From Desulfocarbo sp964620595 (GTDB lineage: Bacteria; Desulfobacterota; Desulfarculia; Desulfarculales; Desulfarculaceae), in the NCBI GenBank assembly GCA_964620595.1, contig CAZUHP010000016.1, positions 1 to 60,900 on the forward strand: 60,900 nt of DNA. The letters are read 5' to 3'. The notes beneath the pieces are model-generated. The model was not told the DNA's origin. It ran no database searches and saw only the letters and a program-made list of their open reading frames with translations. The translations under genes were made by a program, and so were the position numbers. Position 1 is the stretch's first letter; each line of letters opens with the position of its first letter. Of the stretch, positions 1 through 8,558 are shown one piece after another.

Positions 1-37
1 ACTCCGCTGCAGCACCAACCGTACATAACGGCTTACT

Positions 38-298
38 TCAATCGGGAGAGACATCATCTTGCTTGGCCTTGTGGGTGGTGTCCTTGTCCAGGTCCATGAT
101 CTGGCGGTAGACCGTGTAGCCGCCGCCAGCCACGCCCAGCAATATGAACACCGTGATGAAGACGCCCTTGGTTCCCAGCCAGCGGTCCAGCCAATAGCCT
201 ATGGCAAAGCAGAAAAGGAGGGAGCCCGCAAAGGTGAGCCCCACCTGCATGACCAAGGCCAGGTGATCCCACACTGCCCGGGGGGGCTTTTCCAGCAT
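38..298 (-). CDS. AtpQ/AtpZ-like small ATP synthase-associated membrane protein
   Basis: 86-residue protein with two hydrophobic segments (about residues 15-37 and 43-64) and a charged C-terminus. The WLDRWLGTKG stretch between the helices matches the AtpQ/AtpZ (ATPase gene 1) family, usually encoded at the head of F0 operons and thought to assist c-ring assembly or carry Mg2+/Ca2+. The ATG gives a normal family length. It is transcribed leftward out of the window, so its downstream partner is not visible. A second, divergent family member sits at 23166-23396 beside atpI-atpB-atpE. Family placement is fairly secure; the exact role is inference. Confidence 0.72.
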   Translation of the reverse strand: MLEKPPRAVWDHLALVMQVGLTFAGSLLFCFAIGYWLDRWLGTKGVFITVFILLGVAGGGYTVYRQIMDLDKDTTHKAKQDDVSPD

Positions 299-622
299 GG
301 CGCCTCGTATCCAGCGGTGTTGCCAATCGCCGAGTTCTGCGGTTTGATTGAGGGGCTCTAATAATCCGTGTACGCTGCCCGGAAAAGCATGTCAAGACAA
401 AAGCTTGGTTGTGCATAAAATGTGCAGGGACCGGGGCGGACCCGCCGGTCGCAAGCCCCTTGCCGGCCCTCCCCGGCTTGTGCTAATTATTAAGAATCGC
501 GCACAGCCCGGCTTTAGTGGCCCCGCGCCGCCTTTGACCCGTCAAGGCCCTTGGCCCAGGTTCTCGGCGCCGCTTACTGAGCCGAACCAAGGCATTCGCC
601 CCAACCTTTAGGAGGAAGAGCT
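299..622. other. Intergenic region between divergent AtpQ-like gene and dodecin
   Basis: No credible gene. It holds a minus-strand promoter candidate (367-395) and, just before dodecin, a strong ribosome binding site (AGGAGGAAGAGCT then ATG). An AT-rich patch near 482-500 could carry the dodecin promoter, but no clear -35/-10 pair was found. Confidence 0.5.
367..395 (-). promoter_or_regulatory. Candidate sigma70 promoter for the AtpQ-like gene
   Basis: On the minus strand TTGACA (390-395) is followed after 17 bp by TACACG (367-372). The -35 is perfect and the -10 poor. It lies about 70 bp upstream of the start codon at 298. Confidence 0.4.
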
Positions 623-835
623 ATGTCGGAGAAGCGAGTCGCCCGGGTAACAGACATCATTGCCGCCTCGCCGGTGGGTTTCGAGGACGCCATCAAGGTT
701 GGTTTCGAGCGGGCCACCCGCACCCTGCGGGGCATCACCGGCATGCGGGTCATCGAGCAGCGCATCGCTGTGGACGACAACAACATCGCCGAGTACCGGG
801 TGCGCCTGGAAGTGATCTTCGTGCTGGAGAACTGA
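623..835 (+). CDS. Dodecin family flavin-binding protein
   Basis: 70-residue dodecin, which forms hollow dodecamers that bind riboflavin/FMN (or CoA in some lineages) and buffer free flavin in the cytoplasm. The whole protein matches the family: VTDIIAASPVGFEDAI at the N-terminus, a central RATRTLRGI helix segment, and a C-terminal strand EYRVRLEVIFVLEN. Length is typical (about 65-75). The ATG follows a near-perfect ribosome binding site and the gene is closed by a strong intrinsic terminator, so it is probably monocistronic. Confidence 0.92.
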   Translation: MSEKRVARVTDIIAASPVGFEDAIKVGFERATRTLRGITGMRVIEQRIAVDDNNIAEYRVRLEVIFVLEN

Positions 836-867
836 CCCCCGGTTCCTGCCAAGCTTCGCACTCAACG

Positions 868-905
868 GGCGGGGCCTCTCCCTTGGGCGGAGGCCCCGCG
901 TTTTT
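868..905 (+). terminator. Rho-independent terminator after dodecin
   Basis: GCGGGGCCTC pairs with GAGGCCCCGC around a short loop, followed by GTTTTT. It ends only about 11 bp before the next start codon (917), so prmA needs read-through or a promoter inside this region. Confidence 0.85.
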
Positions 906-916
906 GGAAGCGCCCC

Positions 917-1750
917 ATGACCCGCGCCCCCTATGACCAACTCTACATATATGAACTGACCGGCGACGCCCGCGGCCAGGCCGCCGCCCTGGCCGGGGAG
1001 GGTTACCTGGGCCTGTGGCTGGAGGAAGGCACCAGCTTCTTGTTCTTCTCCCGGCCGGCCGAGGAGCGGGTGGCCGCCCTCGTGGCGGCGGACCCCGGGC
1101 TGGGCCTGCGCGAGCGCCACCAGCTTTCCTACGAGCAGTGGCAGGGCGGCCTGGCCCTGGAGCCGGTGCACCTGGCCGGCCTCAGCGTGGCCCCGGCCTG
1201 GGCCGAGGGCGGGGAGCTGGAGACCCCCGGCGGCCAGCCGCTCCTGCGCCTGGACCCGGGGGTGGTGTTCGGCAACGGCCTGCACCCCACCACCCGTCAC
1301 TGCCTGGAACTCCTGCTCCTGCGCGCCGAGACCGGCCCCTTGGGCCGGGTGATGGACCTGGGCTGCGGCACCGGCATATTGGCCTGCGCGGCGGCGATCC
1401 TGGGCGCCGAGCAGGTGTTGGCCGTGGACCTGAACCCCCTGTGCGTGGAGACCACCAGGAAGAACGCGGCGCTCAACCGCCTGGAGGTGGAGGTGGTCGA
1501 GGGGCGGGCCGAGGAGTTCATCGCCCGGCCGGCCGGGCTGGTGCTGGCCAACCTGCACTGGGGCGCCCTGGAGGGGGTGCTGGCCCGGCCGGAACCGCTG
1601 CAGGGCAAAAGCGATCTCATCATCAGCGGAATCACCCGCAGCCACCTGGGGCGGCTACGGGCCAGACTGGACGCTTTGGGATATAATGAATCCTCCAGCC
1701 GACAAGCCGAGTCCACCTGGTTCTCCCTGTGGGCCAGGCGGGCCGGCTGA
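917..1750 (+). CDS. prmA: Ribosomal protein L11 methyltransferase (PrmA)
   Basis: 277-residue SAM-dependent methyltransferase. Residues about 112-124 carry the PrmA signature FGNGLHPTTRHCLE, followed by the class I SAM motif MDLGCGTGILACAAA (about 144-158) and acidic VDLNP. The catalytic-face motif is LANLHWGAL where many PrmA have NIL/NPPY-type sequence. It is slightly shorter than E. coli PrmA (293 aa). PrmA trimethylates ribosomal L11 in the cytoplasm. It lies directly after a terminator and 63 bp before leuC; the start is supported by GGAAG upstream. A related small-molecule or protein methyltransferase cannot be excluded. Confidence 0.82.
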   Translation: MTRAPYDQLYIYELTGDARGQAAALAGEGYLGLWLEEGTSFLFFSRPAEERVAALVAADPGLGLRERHQLSYEQWQGGLALEPVHLAGLSVAPAWAEGGELETPGGQPLLRLDPGVVFGNGLHPTTRHCLELLLLRAETGPLGRVMDLGCGTGILACAAAILGAEQVLAVDLNPLCVETTRKNAALNRLEVEVVEGRAEEFIARPAGLVLANLHWGALEGVLARPEPLQGKSDLIISGITRSHLGRLRARLDALGYNESSSRQAESTWFSLWARRAG

Positions 1751-1813
1751 AACCATAACCGCCACGCGACGGGCGGCGCGGGCCGTCCGGCAAAAGACAA
1801 CCAGGAAAGCCAC

Positions 1814-3214
1814 ATGAGTACACTGCTGGACAAGATCTGGGAAGCGCACCTGGTGCGCCAGGAGGCCGGCCGCAGCGATCTTCTATACGTAGACCGCCAC
1901 CTGGTGCACGAGGTCACCTCGCCCCAGGCTTTCGAGGCCCTGCGCCGGGCCGGGCGCAAGGTGCGCCGGCCGGACCTCACCTTCGCGGTCATGGACCACA
2001 GCATCCCCACCAAGGACCGGCACCTGCCCATCGCCGATCCGGTGGCCGCGGCCCAGGTGGAGGCCCTGGTGGCCAACTGCCGCCAGTTCGGCATCACCCT
2101 GCTGGACTTGAACGACCCCCGCCAGGGGGTGGTGCACGTGGCCCTGCCCGAGCTGGGGGTGATCCTGCCCGGCCAGACCGTGTTCTGCGGCGACAGCCAC
2201 ACCGCCACCCACGGCGCCTTCGGGGCCCTGGCCTTTGGCATCGGCACCAGCGAGGTGGAGCACATCCTGGCCACCCAGACCCTGCCCCAGAAGAAGCCCC
2301 GCACCCTGGCGGTGCGGGTGGAGGGCGAGTTGGGGCCCTGGGTGGGGGCCAAGGACCTGGTGCTCCACCTCATCGGGGTGCTGGGCGTGGCCGGCGGCAC
2401 CGGTCACGCCATCGAGTACCTGGGATCCACGGTGCGCGCCCTGTCCATGGAGGGTCGCATGACCCTGTGCAACATGTCGGTGGAGTGCGGGGCCAAGGCC
2501 GGCATGGTGGCCCCAGACGAGAAGACCTTTGCCTATCTCGAGGGCCGGCCCCTGGCGCCCCGGGGCGCCGACTGGGAGGCGGCGCTGGATTGGTGGCGCG
2601 GCCTCAAGAGCGACGAGGGCGCGCGCTACGACCGGGAGGTGGAGATATCGGCCCAGGCCGTCGAGCCCCAGGTGACCTGGGGCACCAATCCCGGCCAGGT
2701 GGTTGCCATCAGCGGCCAGGTGCCCGACCCAGCAGACCTGCCCGATGAAACCAGCCGGAGCGCCGCGGCCAAGGCCCTGGCGTACATGGGGCTCAAGCCC
2801 GGCACCGCCGTGAGCGACATCGCCATCGACTACGTGTTCATCGGCTCCTGCACCAACGGCCGCATCGAGGACCTGCGCCAGGCCGCCCGGGTGCTGGAGG
2901 GCAGAAAGCTTGCCGAGGGGGTGCAGGGACTGGTGGTGCCCGGCTCGGGCGCGGTCAAGCGCCAGGCCGAGGCCGAGGGCCTGGACCGCATCTTCCGCCA
3001 GGCGGGCCTGGAGTGGCGCGAGCCCGGCTGCTCCATGTGCCTGGCCATGAACGACGACCAGTTGCCAGCGGGCAAGCGCTGCGCCTCCACCAGCAACCGC
3101 AACTTCGAGGACCGCCAGGGCCGGGGGGGCCTCACCCACCTGGTGAGCCCGGCCATGGCCGCGGCCGCGGCGGTGGCCGGCCGCTTCGTGGACGTGCGGG
3201 AGCTGATGGGATAG
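1814..3214 (+). CDS. leuC: 3-Isopropylmalate dehydratase large subunit
   Basis: 466-residue aconitase-superfamily subunit, the same length as the E. coli-type LeuC. With LeuD it isomerises 2-isopropylmalate to 3-isopropylmalate in leucine synthesis. The [4Fe-4S] ligands are visible as C346 (FIGSCTNGR) and C406/C409 (PGCSMC). CGDSHTATHGAFGAL and the HSIPT and SNRNFEDRQG substrate motifs are intact. It is the first gene of an operon with leuD and leuB, interrupted by a PfkB kinase and an unknown gene. leuA is not in the window. Confidence 0.95.
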   Translation: MSTLLDKIWEAHLVRQEAGRSDLLYVDRHLVHEVTSPQAFEALRRAGRKVRRPDLTFAVMDHSIPTKDRHLPIADPVAAAQVEALVANCRQFGITLLDLNDPRQGVVHVALPELGVILPGQTVFCGDSHTATHGAFGALAFGIGTSEVEHILATQTLPQKKPRTLAVRVEGELGPWVGAKDLVLHLIGVLGVAGGTGHAIEYLGSTVRALSMEGRMTLCNMSVECGAKAGMVAPDEKTFAYLEGRPLAPRGADWEAALDWWRGLKSDEGARYDREVEISAQAVEPQVTWGTNPGQVVAISGQVPDPADLPDETSRSAAAKALAYMGLKPGTAVSDIAIDYVFIGSCTNGRIEDLRQAARVLEGRKLAEGVQGLVVPGSGAVKRQAEAEGLDRIFRQAGLEWREPGCSMCLAMNDDQLPAGKRCASTSNRNFEDRQGRGGLTHLVSPAMAAAAAVAGRFVDVRELMG

Positions 3215-3281
3215 TATGCCCCCAGAGGCGGGGGGCACGCCCACCCGGCCGGGGACCGCAGACACAAGGAGAGTATCCGGC

Positions 3282-4214
3282 GTGCAGATTTTCGTATCCG
3301 GCTCTTTGGCCTATGACCGCATCATGGAGTTTCCCGGCAGGTTCGCCGATCACATCCTGCCCGAGAAGATCCACATCCTCAACGTGTGCTTCACCGTCAA
3401 CGGGTTGCAGGAGAACTTCGGCGGCACTGCGGGCAACATCGCCTACAACCTGGCCCTGTTGGGTGAAAAGCCCCTGATCCTGGCCTGCGCGGGACGCGAC
3501 TTCGACCGCTACCGCCTCTGGCTGGAGGAGCACGGCCTCCCCACCGAAGGCATCCGCCAGGTGCCCGAGGAGTTCACCGCCGGGGCCTACATCACCACCG
3601 ACAAGGACGACAACCAGATCACCGGCTTCAATCCCGGCGCCATGAAGTATCCCTCCCTGTACAGCCTGGATGGCACCGGGCCCGAGGACAGCCTGGCCAT
3701 CATCTCCCCGGGCAACGTGGAAGACATGCTGGCCTACTCCCGCGCCTACAAGGAGCGGGGCATCTCCTACATCTTCGACCCCGGCCAGCAGATACCCATC
3801 CTGCCCCGGGAGGGCCTGGCCGAGATGATCCACGGCGCGGACATCCTCATCTCCAACGACTACGAGCTGGAGTTGATCACCAAGGCGGTGAACAAGACCA
3901 AGGCCGAACTCCTGGAGATGACCGGGGCCATCATCACCACCCTGGGCGAGCAGGGCTCGGTGGTGTGCCGGCGCGGCCAGGAGGAGGTGCCGGTGGCCGC
4001 GGCGCCGGCCGCCCGGGTCCAGGACCCCACCGGCGCGGGCGACGCCTACCGGGCCGGCCTGATCAAGGGCCTGGTCATGGGCAAGGACCTGCCCGCGGCC
4101 GCGGCCATGGGCGCGGTGTGCGGCTCCTTTGCGGTGGAGCAGCTCGGCACCCAGCAGCACGCCTTCAGCCAAGACGAGTTCTGGGAACGTCACCGGGCTA
4201 CCTTCGGCGACTGA
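3282..4214 (+). CDS. PfkB family carbohydrate/nucleoside kinase
   Basis: 310-residue ribokinase-fold sugar or nucleoside kinase. The N-terminal VSGSLAYDRIMEFPGRF and GGTAGNIAYNLALLG match PfkB signature 1 (adenosine-kinase/ribokinase subgroup), and DPTGAGDAYRAGLI near residue 250 is the conserved anion hole with the catalytic Asp. A GTG start is chosen because AAGGAGAG lies 9 bp upstream; extending to an upstream ATG at 3216 adds about 22 unconserved residues. The substrate cannot be read from sequence. Its position between leuC and leuD is unusual for a leucine operon and suggests simple co-transcription. Confidence 0.85.
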   Translation: MQIFVSGSLAYDRIMEFPGRFADHILPEKIHILNVCFTVNGLQENFGGTAGNIAYNLALLGEKPLILACAGRDFDRYRLWLEEHGLPTEGIRQVPEEFTAGAYITTDKDDNQITGFNPGAMKYPSLYSLDGTGPEDSLAIISPGNVEDMLAYSRAYKERGISYIFDPGQQIPILPREGLAEMIHGADILISNDYELELITKAVNKTKAELLEMTGAIITTLGEQGSVVCRRGQEEVPVAAAPAARVQDPTGAGDAYRAGLIKGLVMGKDLPAAAAMGAVCGSFAVEQLGTQQHAFSQDEFWERHRATFGD

Positions 4215-4245
4215 GCCGGGGGCATAAAAAAGGGAGGCGTCCGGC

Positions 4246-4629
4246 ATGGAAACGGAAGGCAAGGATCCAAGACCCGCCCCGGCCGACTGCCTGGGCGGAG
4301 AGCCCGGGGAGCAGCTCGCCCGGGTGCAGGAGTTCTTCAGGGCGCGGGGACTCTTCGGCCACAGGCTGGCCCTGGGCCAGGGCGGCTGCACCTATCGCAT
4401 CACCTGCGACGAGCGCGCCTTTGCCGTGTTCCGGGTTAACGAAGCCCGCGGCCTGCCTCCCGGCAACCCCGGCTGGATGGTCTGCCGCCTGGACCGGGAC
4501 AGCCTGTTCGAGGAATGCCGCACCCCCGGTCTCTGCCAGGGCCACCTGGCCTGTCCCCACGACCTGGGGGCCTGGCTGGAACTGATCGACGAAAGCTGGA
4601 AACAGGGGCTCTGGCGGGAGCTTTCCTGA
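4246..4629 (+). CDS. Hypothetical protein in the leu operon
   Basis: 127-residue protein with a good ribosome binding site (AAGGGAGG) and no membrane segment. It has six Cys, including a C-terminal group in EECRTPGLCQGHLACPHD that could bind metal or form disulfides. I do not recognise a family. It lies 31 bp after the kinase and 111 bp before leuD on the same strand, so it is probably co-transcribed with the leucine genes. Confidence 0.65.
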   Translation: METEGKDPRPAPADCLGGEPGEQLARVQEFFRARGLFGHRLALGQGGCTYRITCDERAFAVFRVNEARGLPPGNPGWMVCRLDRDSLFEECRTPGLCQGHLACPHDLGAWLELIDESWKQGLWRELS

Positions 4630-4740
4630 AGAGACCAAAAGGCCGCCCTCCCGCCGGGGCCCTGCCGGGCCCAGGCGATGCCGCGGCGGCGTTCACGGGC
4701 AAAGACGCCGGGGCCCAGGCCCGCAACCCGAGGAGTCGAC

Positions 4741-5361
4741 ATGGACAAGCTAGTCAAGTTCACCGGCCTGGTGGTCCCCCTGGACCACTCCGACGTGGAC
4801 ACCGACCAGATCATACCCAAGGAATTCTTGAAGCGGGTGGAACGGGCCGGCTACGGCCACGACCTGTTCGCCTACTGGCGCTACGACCAGCAGGGCCGGC
4901 CCCGGCCTGATTTCGTGCTCAACCAGCCGCGTTACAAGGGGGCCCAGGTGCTCCTGGCCCGGGACAACTTCGGCTGCGGCTCTTCCCGGGAGCACGCGGT
5001 GTGGGCCCTGGCCGACTACGGCTTCCGGGTGCTGATCGCGCCCAGCTTCGCCGACATCTTCAAGGGCAACTGCTTCAACGTGGGCGTGCTGCCGGTGGAG
5101 CTGGAGGCGGAGTTGGTGGAGGAATGGTTCCGGCGGGTCCTGGCCAACGAGGGCTATTGCATCACCACCGACCTGCCGGCCCAGACCCTCACCGGCTCGG
5201 ACGGATTCGCCTGCTCCTTCCAGATCGACCCGGACCGCAAGCGGCGGCTGGTGGAGGGCCTGGACGAGATCGGGCTCACCCTGGAACACGAGGACGACAT
5301 AGCCGCCTACGAGGCGGCCCACGCCCGGCCCTGGCAAGCGGCCACGCCATCTTCGAGCTAG
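4741..5361 (+). CDS. leuD: 3-Isopropylmalate dehydratase small subunit
   Basis: 206-residue swivelling subunit of isopropylmalate isomerase, partner of LeuC. LDHSDVDTDQIIPKEFLK near residue 15 and NFGCGSSREHAVWAL near 78 are the family motifs; GNCFNVGVLPV follows. Length fits the E. coli type (about 200) rather than the shorter archaeal type. The ATG at 4741 is preferred over an in-frame start 63 bp upstream because GAGGAG precedes it and the extension is unconserved Arg-rich sequence. leuB follows after 12 bp. Confidence 0.94.
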   Translation: MDKLVKFTGLVVPLDHSDVDTDQIIPKEFLKRVERAGYGHDLFAYWRYDQQGRPRPDFVLNQPRYKGAQVLLARDNFGCGSSREHAVWALADYGFRVLIAPSFADIFKGNCFNVGVLPVELEAELVEEWFRRVLANEGYCITTDLPAQTLTGSDGFACSFQIDPDRKRRLVEGLDEIGLTLEHEDDIAAYEAAHARPWQAATPSSS

Positions 5362-5373
5362 AGAGGAAACACC

Positions 5374-6366
5374 ATGACCAACACCAACACCACCATAGCA
5401 GTGATACCCGGCGACGGCATCGGCCCTGAGGTGACCGAGGCCGCCCTCCAGGTCCTGGAGGCCGCGGGCGTGGCCCTGGACTTCCGGCACTACCAGGCGG
5501 GCGACGAATGCCTGGAGCGCACCGGCCAGGCCCTGCCCGAGGAAACCCTGGCCGGCGCCCTGGAGGCCCGGGCGGTGCTCTTCGGCGCGGCCGGCGCCTC
5601 GGCCGCGGAGGTGATCCTCCGCCTCAGGGCCGAGCTGGGCACCTTCGTGAACCTGCGGCCGGCCAAGGCCTTCCCGGGGGTGGAGTGCCTGTACCCGGAC
5701 TGCGACCTCATGATCGTGCGGGAAAACACCGAGTGCCTGTACGCGGGCATCGAGTCCCGCCTCACCGACGAGGTGGCCACCGCCACCCGCCTCATCACCC
5801 GCCGGGCCTCGGAGCGCATCGCGCGCTGCGCCCTGGACTACGCCCGGGCCAACCGCCGCCAGAAGGTGACCGCGGTGCACAAGGTCAACGTGCTCCAAAA
5901 GACCGACGCCCTGTTCCTGGAGTGCTGCCGCCAGGCGGCCGAGCAGTACCCGGATGTCACCTACGAGGAGGGGCTCGTGGACTCGGTGGCCATGCGCCTG
6001 GTCATGGACCCCTCGGCCTTTGACGTGATCGTCACCACCAACCTGTTCGGCGACATCCTGAGCGACCTGGCCGCGGGGCTCATCGGTGGCCTGGGCCTGT
6101 GCCCCAGCGCCAATTTGGGCGACGAGCACGCCCTGTTCGAGCCGGTGCACGGCAGCGCGCCGGACATCGCGGGGCAGGGCCTGGCCAACCCGGCGGCGGC
6201 CATAATGTGCGGGGCCATGCTGCTCCGCCACCTGGGGGAGACCACGGCGGCGGAAAAGATCGAGGCCGCCCTGGCCAAGGCCATTGCCGAGGGCGCCACC
6301 ACCCCGGACCTGGGCGGAAGCCTGAAGACCCGGGAGATGGCGCAGGAGGTGATCGCCCGTATGTGA
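5374..6366 (+). CDS. leuB: Isocitrate/isopropylmalate dehydrogenase family protein (LeuB role)
   Basis: 330-residue NAD(P)-dependent beta-decarboxylating dehydrogenase. Motifs: IPGDGIGPEV at the N-terminus, IVRENTECLYAGIE, the catalytic Lys in AVHKVNVLQKTD, VTTNLFGDILSDL binding metal with Asp, and HGSAPDIAGQGLANP at the nucleotide site. It is shorter than the usual bacterial LeuB (about 355 aa) and resembles the archaeal LeuB/homoisocitrate dehydrogenase length class. The operon position makes oxidation of 3-isopropylmalate the best guess, but isocitrate, homoisocitrate or methylmalate cannot be excluded from sequence. Confidence 0.85.
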   Translation: MTNTNTTIAVIPGDGIGPEVTEAALQVLEAAGVALDFRHYQAGDECLERTGQALPEETLAGALEARAVLFGAAGASAAEVILRLRAELGTFVNLRPAKAFPGVECLYPDCDLMIVRENTECLYAGIESRLTDEVATATRLITRRASERIARCALDYARANRRQKVTAVHKVNVLQKTDALFLECCRQAAEQYPDVTYEEGLVDSVAMRLVMDPSAFDVIVTTNLFGDILSDLAAGLIGGLGLCPSANLGDEHALFEPVHGSAPDIAGQGLANPAAAIMCGAMLLRHLGETTAAEKIEAALAKAIAEGATTPDLGGSLKTREMAQEVIARM

Positions 6367-6390
6367 GAAGGGCGGTTCCCTGAGCGAGGA

Positions 6391-6420
6391 AAAGGCCCGG
6401 CGTTTCGCCGGGCCTTTTTG
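6391..6420 (+). terminator. Rho-independent terminator of the leu operon
   Basis: AAAGGCCCGGCG, a TTT loop, CGCCGGGCC then TTTTT. Placed 25 bp after the leuB stop codon. Confidence 0.9.
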
Positions 6421-6500
6421 GCGGGCGCCCCGCCCCTCCCCAGCGGGCCGGCATATCAGGCGGCGGGGAGGGGACGGACGCGATGGACGCGGGGGGCCGC

Positions 6501-6698
6501 CTATGGCTGGCGCGGCCCCTTGTCCTTCATCTGCTTCTTGAGCCGCCAGGCCTCGGACAGGTAGGCCGCGGCCACGATCAGGGCCGCCAGGATCAGCGCC
6601 GTGATCCAGCCGCCCTGGATCTTGAACAGGCGCTGCAAGAGAAAGCCGCCGGCAATACCCAACGCCAGCCTCATCACCAAAATCATGCCTCGGTTCAT
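6501..6698 (-). CDS. Small two-helix membrane protein of unknown function
   Basis: 65-residue protein starting at ATG 6698 with AGGAG upstream. It has two hydrophobic stretches (about residues 5-19 and 28-45) and a basic tail LKKQMKDKGPRQP. Longer in-frame extensions upstream are not hydrophobic or conserved-looking. It is 82 bp downstream of the antiporter gene on the same strand and may be co-transcribed with it. No family recognised. Confidence 0.55.
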   Translation of the reverse strand: MNRGMILVMRLALGIAGGFLLQRLFKIQGGWITALILAALIVAAAYLSEAWRLKKQMKDKGPRQP

Positions 6699-6780
6699 GG
6701 GACGCTTCTCCTGGTTGGGGTCCACCCCGCCTTTGTACCACGCCCCGGCCGGCCCGCCAAGAACCCGCAAGGCAACCGCC

Positions 6781-8244
6781 TCAGTCGTAGATGATCTCCC
6801 AGCCCAGCTCAAAGGGCTCCAGGCCCGGGCCGAAGCACTGGCGCCGGGTGGGGCCGGAGCCCGGGTCGCCGGCGCGGTCCAGGCTCCACAGGCGCAGCTC
6901 TATGGCGGGCAGGGGCTTGGCCCCGCTCTCCACCGGCTCGCGCCAAAGCTCGCGCTCCTCGATCACCTTCCAGCGGCTGCCGTCGGCCTTGCGGCGCAGG
7001 AGTTCGCCCACCCGGGGCAGGCCCTCGCCCTGGCGCAGATCCTTGAAGCGGTAGGCCGGGCGGGCGCCCTCTTGCAGTACCCGCTCGCCCATGATCTTGA
7101 TGCCGATGGCGCCCAGGGGGGCGGTGAGCAGGATGGAGAGCACCGCCACCGCCAGGATCACGTCGCCCCCGGCCACGCCCGCGGCCAAGGGCACCGCGCC
7201 GATGGCCGCCTGCACCGTGGCCTTGGGCAGGTAGGCCACCACCGCAAACAGCTTCTCCTGCCTGGTGAGGTCCGTGCCGGTCAGGGAGATATAGGTGCCC
7301 AGGCTGCGGGCCACCAACCCACCCAGGATGACCAGGATGCCGGCCAGGCCCGCCTGCCAGGCCACGCTTATGTTGACCTGGGCGCCCACCAGCACGAACA
7401 AGAGGAGTTCGGCGAACACCCAGAGCTTCTTGAGCTTGGCCGAGATGATGTGGGCGATGGCCTCTTCCTTTTCCAGGATGATGAAGCCGATGGCCATGAC
7501 CCCCAGCAGGCCGGCCAGGGGGACCACCCCCCGCAGGCTGTGCTCCAGCCACATGAGGCCGATGGCCACCCCCAGCACGATGATGGTGCGCCGGGGCGGC
7601 TTGAGGTCCACCCGCCGGAAGAGCCGGTAGAGCAGATAGCCCGGCACCAGGCCCGCGATGATGCCCAGCACGATGGAGACGGGGATGCTGCCCAACTGCC
7701 AGAGCCAGTTCACCTCGCCGCCGCCGGCCATGCCCATGAGGATGGTGAAGATCACGATGACGAACACGTCGTCGATGGAGCTGGCCGCCAGGATCAGGGT
7801 GGGTATGCCCTTGTCCTCGCCCTTGCCCCGCTCCATGAAACCGATCATCAAGGGCACCACCACCGCCGGCGACACCGCGCCCAGGATGCAGCCCAGCACC
7901 GCCGCCTCCAGCCAGCCCAGGCCCAAGAGGGGCGGGGCCAGGAAGGTGACCGCCACTATCTCGAACAGCGCCGGCACGCAGCTCATGGTCACCGCCGCCG
8001 CGCCCACCCGGTTGAGGGTGTCCCGCCGGAGTTCGAAACCGGCCCGCAGCAGGATCACGATGAGGGCGATCATGCGGAAGTCGGCCGAGACCCGCATCAT
8101 GTCCGGGGCCAAGAGGTCGAGCACATAGGGCCCGACCACCACCCCCACCAGGAGCATGCCCACCAGTCCGGGGAGCTTCAGCCGCCGGAAGGCAGCATCA
8201 GCCAAAAGACCCGCCAATACGATCAGCGCCAGACTCACCGCCAT
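6781..8244 (-). CDS. Cation:proton antiporter (CPA family)
   Basis: 487-residue integral membrane protein with about 12 hydrophobic segments over residues 1-390 and a hydrophilic tail of roughly 90 residues. GAVSPAVVVPLMIGF followed by SSIDDVFVIVIF matches the ion-binding region of CPA1/CPA2 antiporters, with the paired Asp (DD) typical of electrogenic CPA2-type exchange. Expected role: Na+ or K+/H+ exchange at the inner membrane. The ATG at 8244 follows GGAGGAG and starts directly in the first helix. The tail lacks a recognisable RCK/TrkA-N domain. Confidence 0.85.
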   Translation of the reverse strand: MAVSLALIVLAGLLADAAFRRLKLPGLVGMLLVGVVVGPYVLDLLAPDMMRVSADFRMIALIVILLRAGFELRRDTLNRVGAAAVTMSCVPALFEIVAVTFLAPPLLGLGWLEAAVLGCILGAVSPAVVVPLMIGFMERGKGEDKGIPTLILAASSIDDVFVIVIFTILMGMAGGGEVNWLWQLGSIPVSIVLGIIAGLVPGYLLYRLFRRVDLKPPRRTIIVLGVAIGLMWLEHSLRGVVPLAGLLGVMAIGFIILEKEEAIAHIISAKLKKLWVFAELLLFVLVGAQVNISVAWQAGLAGILVILGGLVARSLGTYISLTGTDLTRQEKLFAVVAYLPKATVQAAIGAVPLAAGVAGGDVILAVAVLSILLTAPLGAIGIKIMGERVLQEGARPAYRFKDLRQGEGLPRVGELLRRKADGSRWKVIEERELWREPVESGAKPLPAIELRLWSLDRAGDPGSGPTRRQCFGPGLEPFELGWEIIYD

Positions 8245-8381
8245 GATCCGTAGCTCCTCCGTGCCAGCCTCTGGTGATCGCCCCCAAAAGCAGGCGGCTG
8301 CAAAGCACAAAAAATTCCCGCCCGCCTAAGGGCTGGCCCAGCCGGGCCCTTTTTTCTGCTCCCTGCCCCGGCTGCAACGCA

Positions 8382-8414
8382 TAAAAAACTCCTGCCCACT
8401 TAAGGGACAGGAGT
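8382..8414 (-). terminator. Rho-independent terminator for the CZB chemoreceptor gene
   Basis: On the minus strand ACTCCTGTCCC, loop TTAAGT, GGGCAGGAGT then TTTTTTAT. It lies about 145 bp after the chemoreceptor stop codon. A degenerate second copy of its left arm sits at about 8308-8331 without the paired arm. Confidence 0.8.
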
Positions 8415-8558
8415 CATTGGCCCCCTTGGGGACGGTTAACGGCGGACTCCACCGCCCAGGCTCGCGCTGCTTCTAATAGCAAGGCCGGCCCCGGCTGTCA
8501 AGTCCGCCCGGGCCGGCCCTGTGGGTTCCGGCAGGGCAAGCCTCCCCGCGCCCGGGGA

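Noticed and set aside
8329..8346. Plus-strand terminator AAGGGC...GCCCTTTTTT
   Set aside because: No plus-strand gene ends here; imperfect stem, probably a remnant of the nearby minus-strand terminator sequence.
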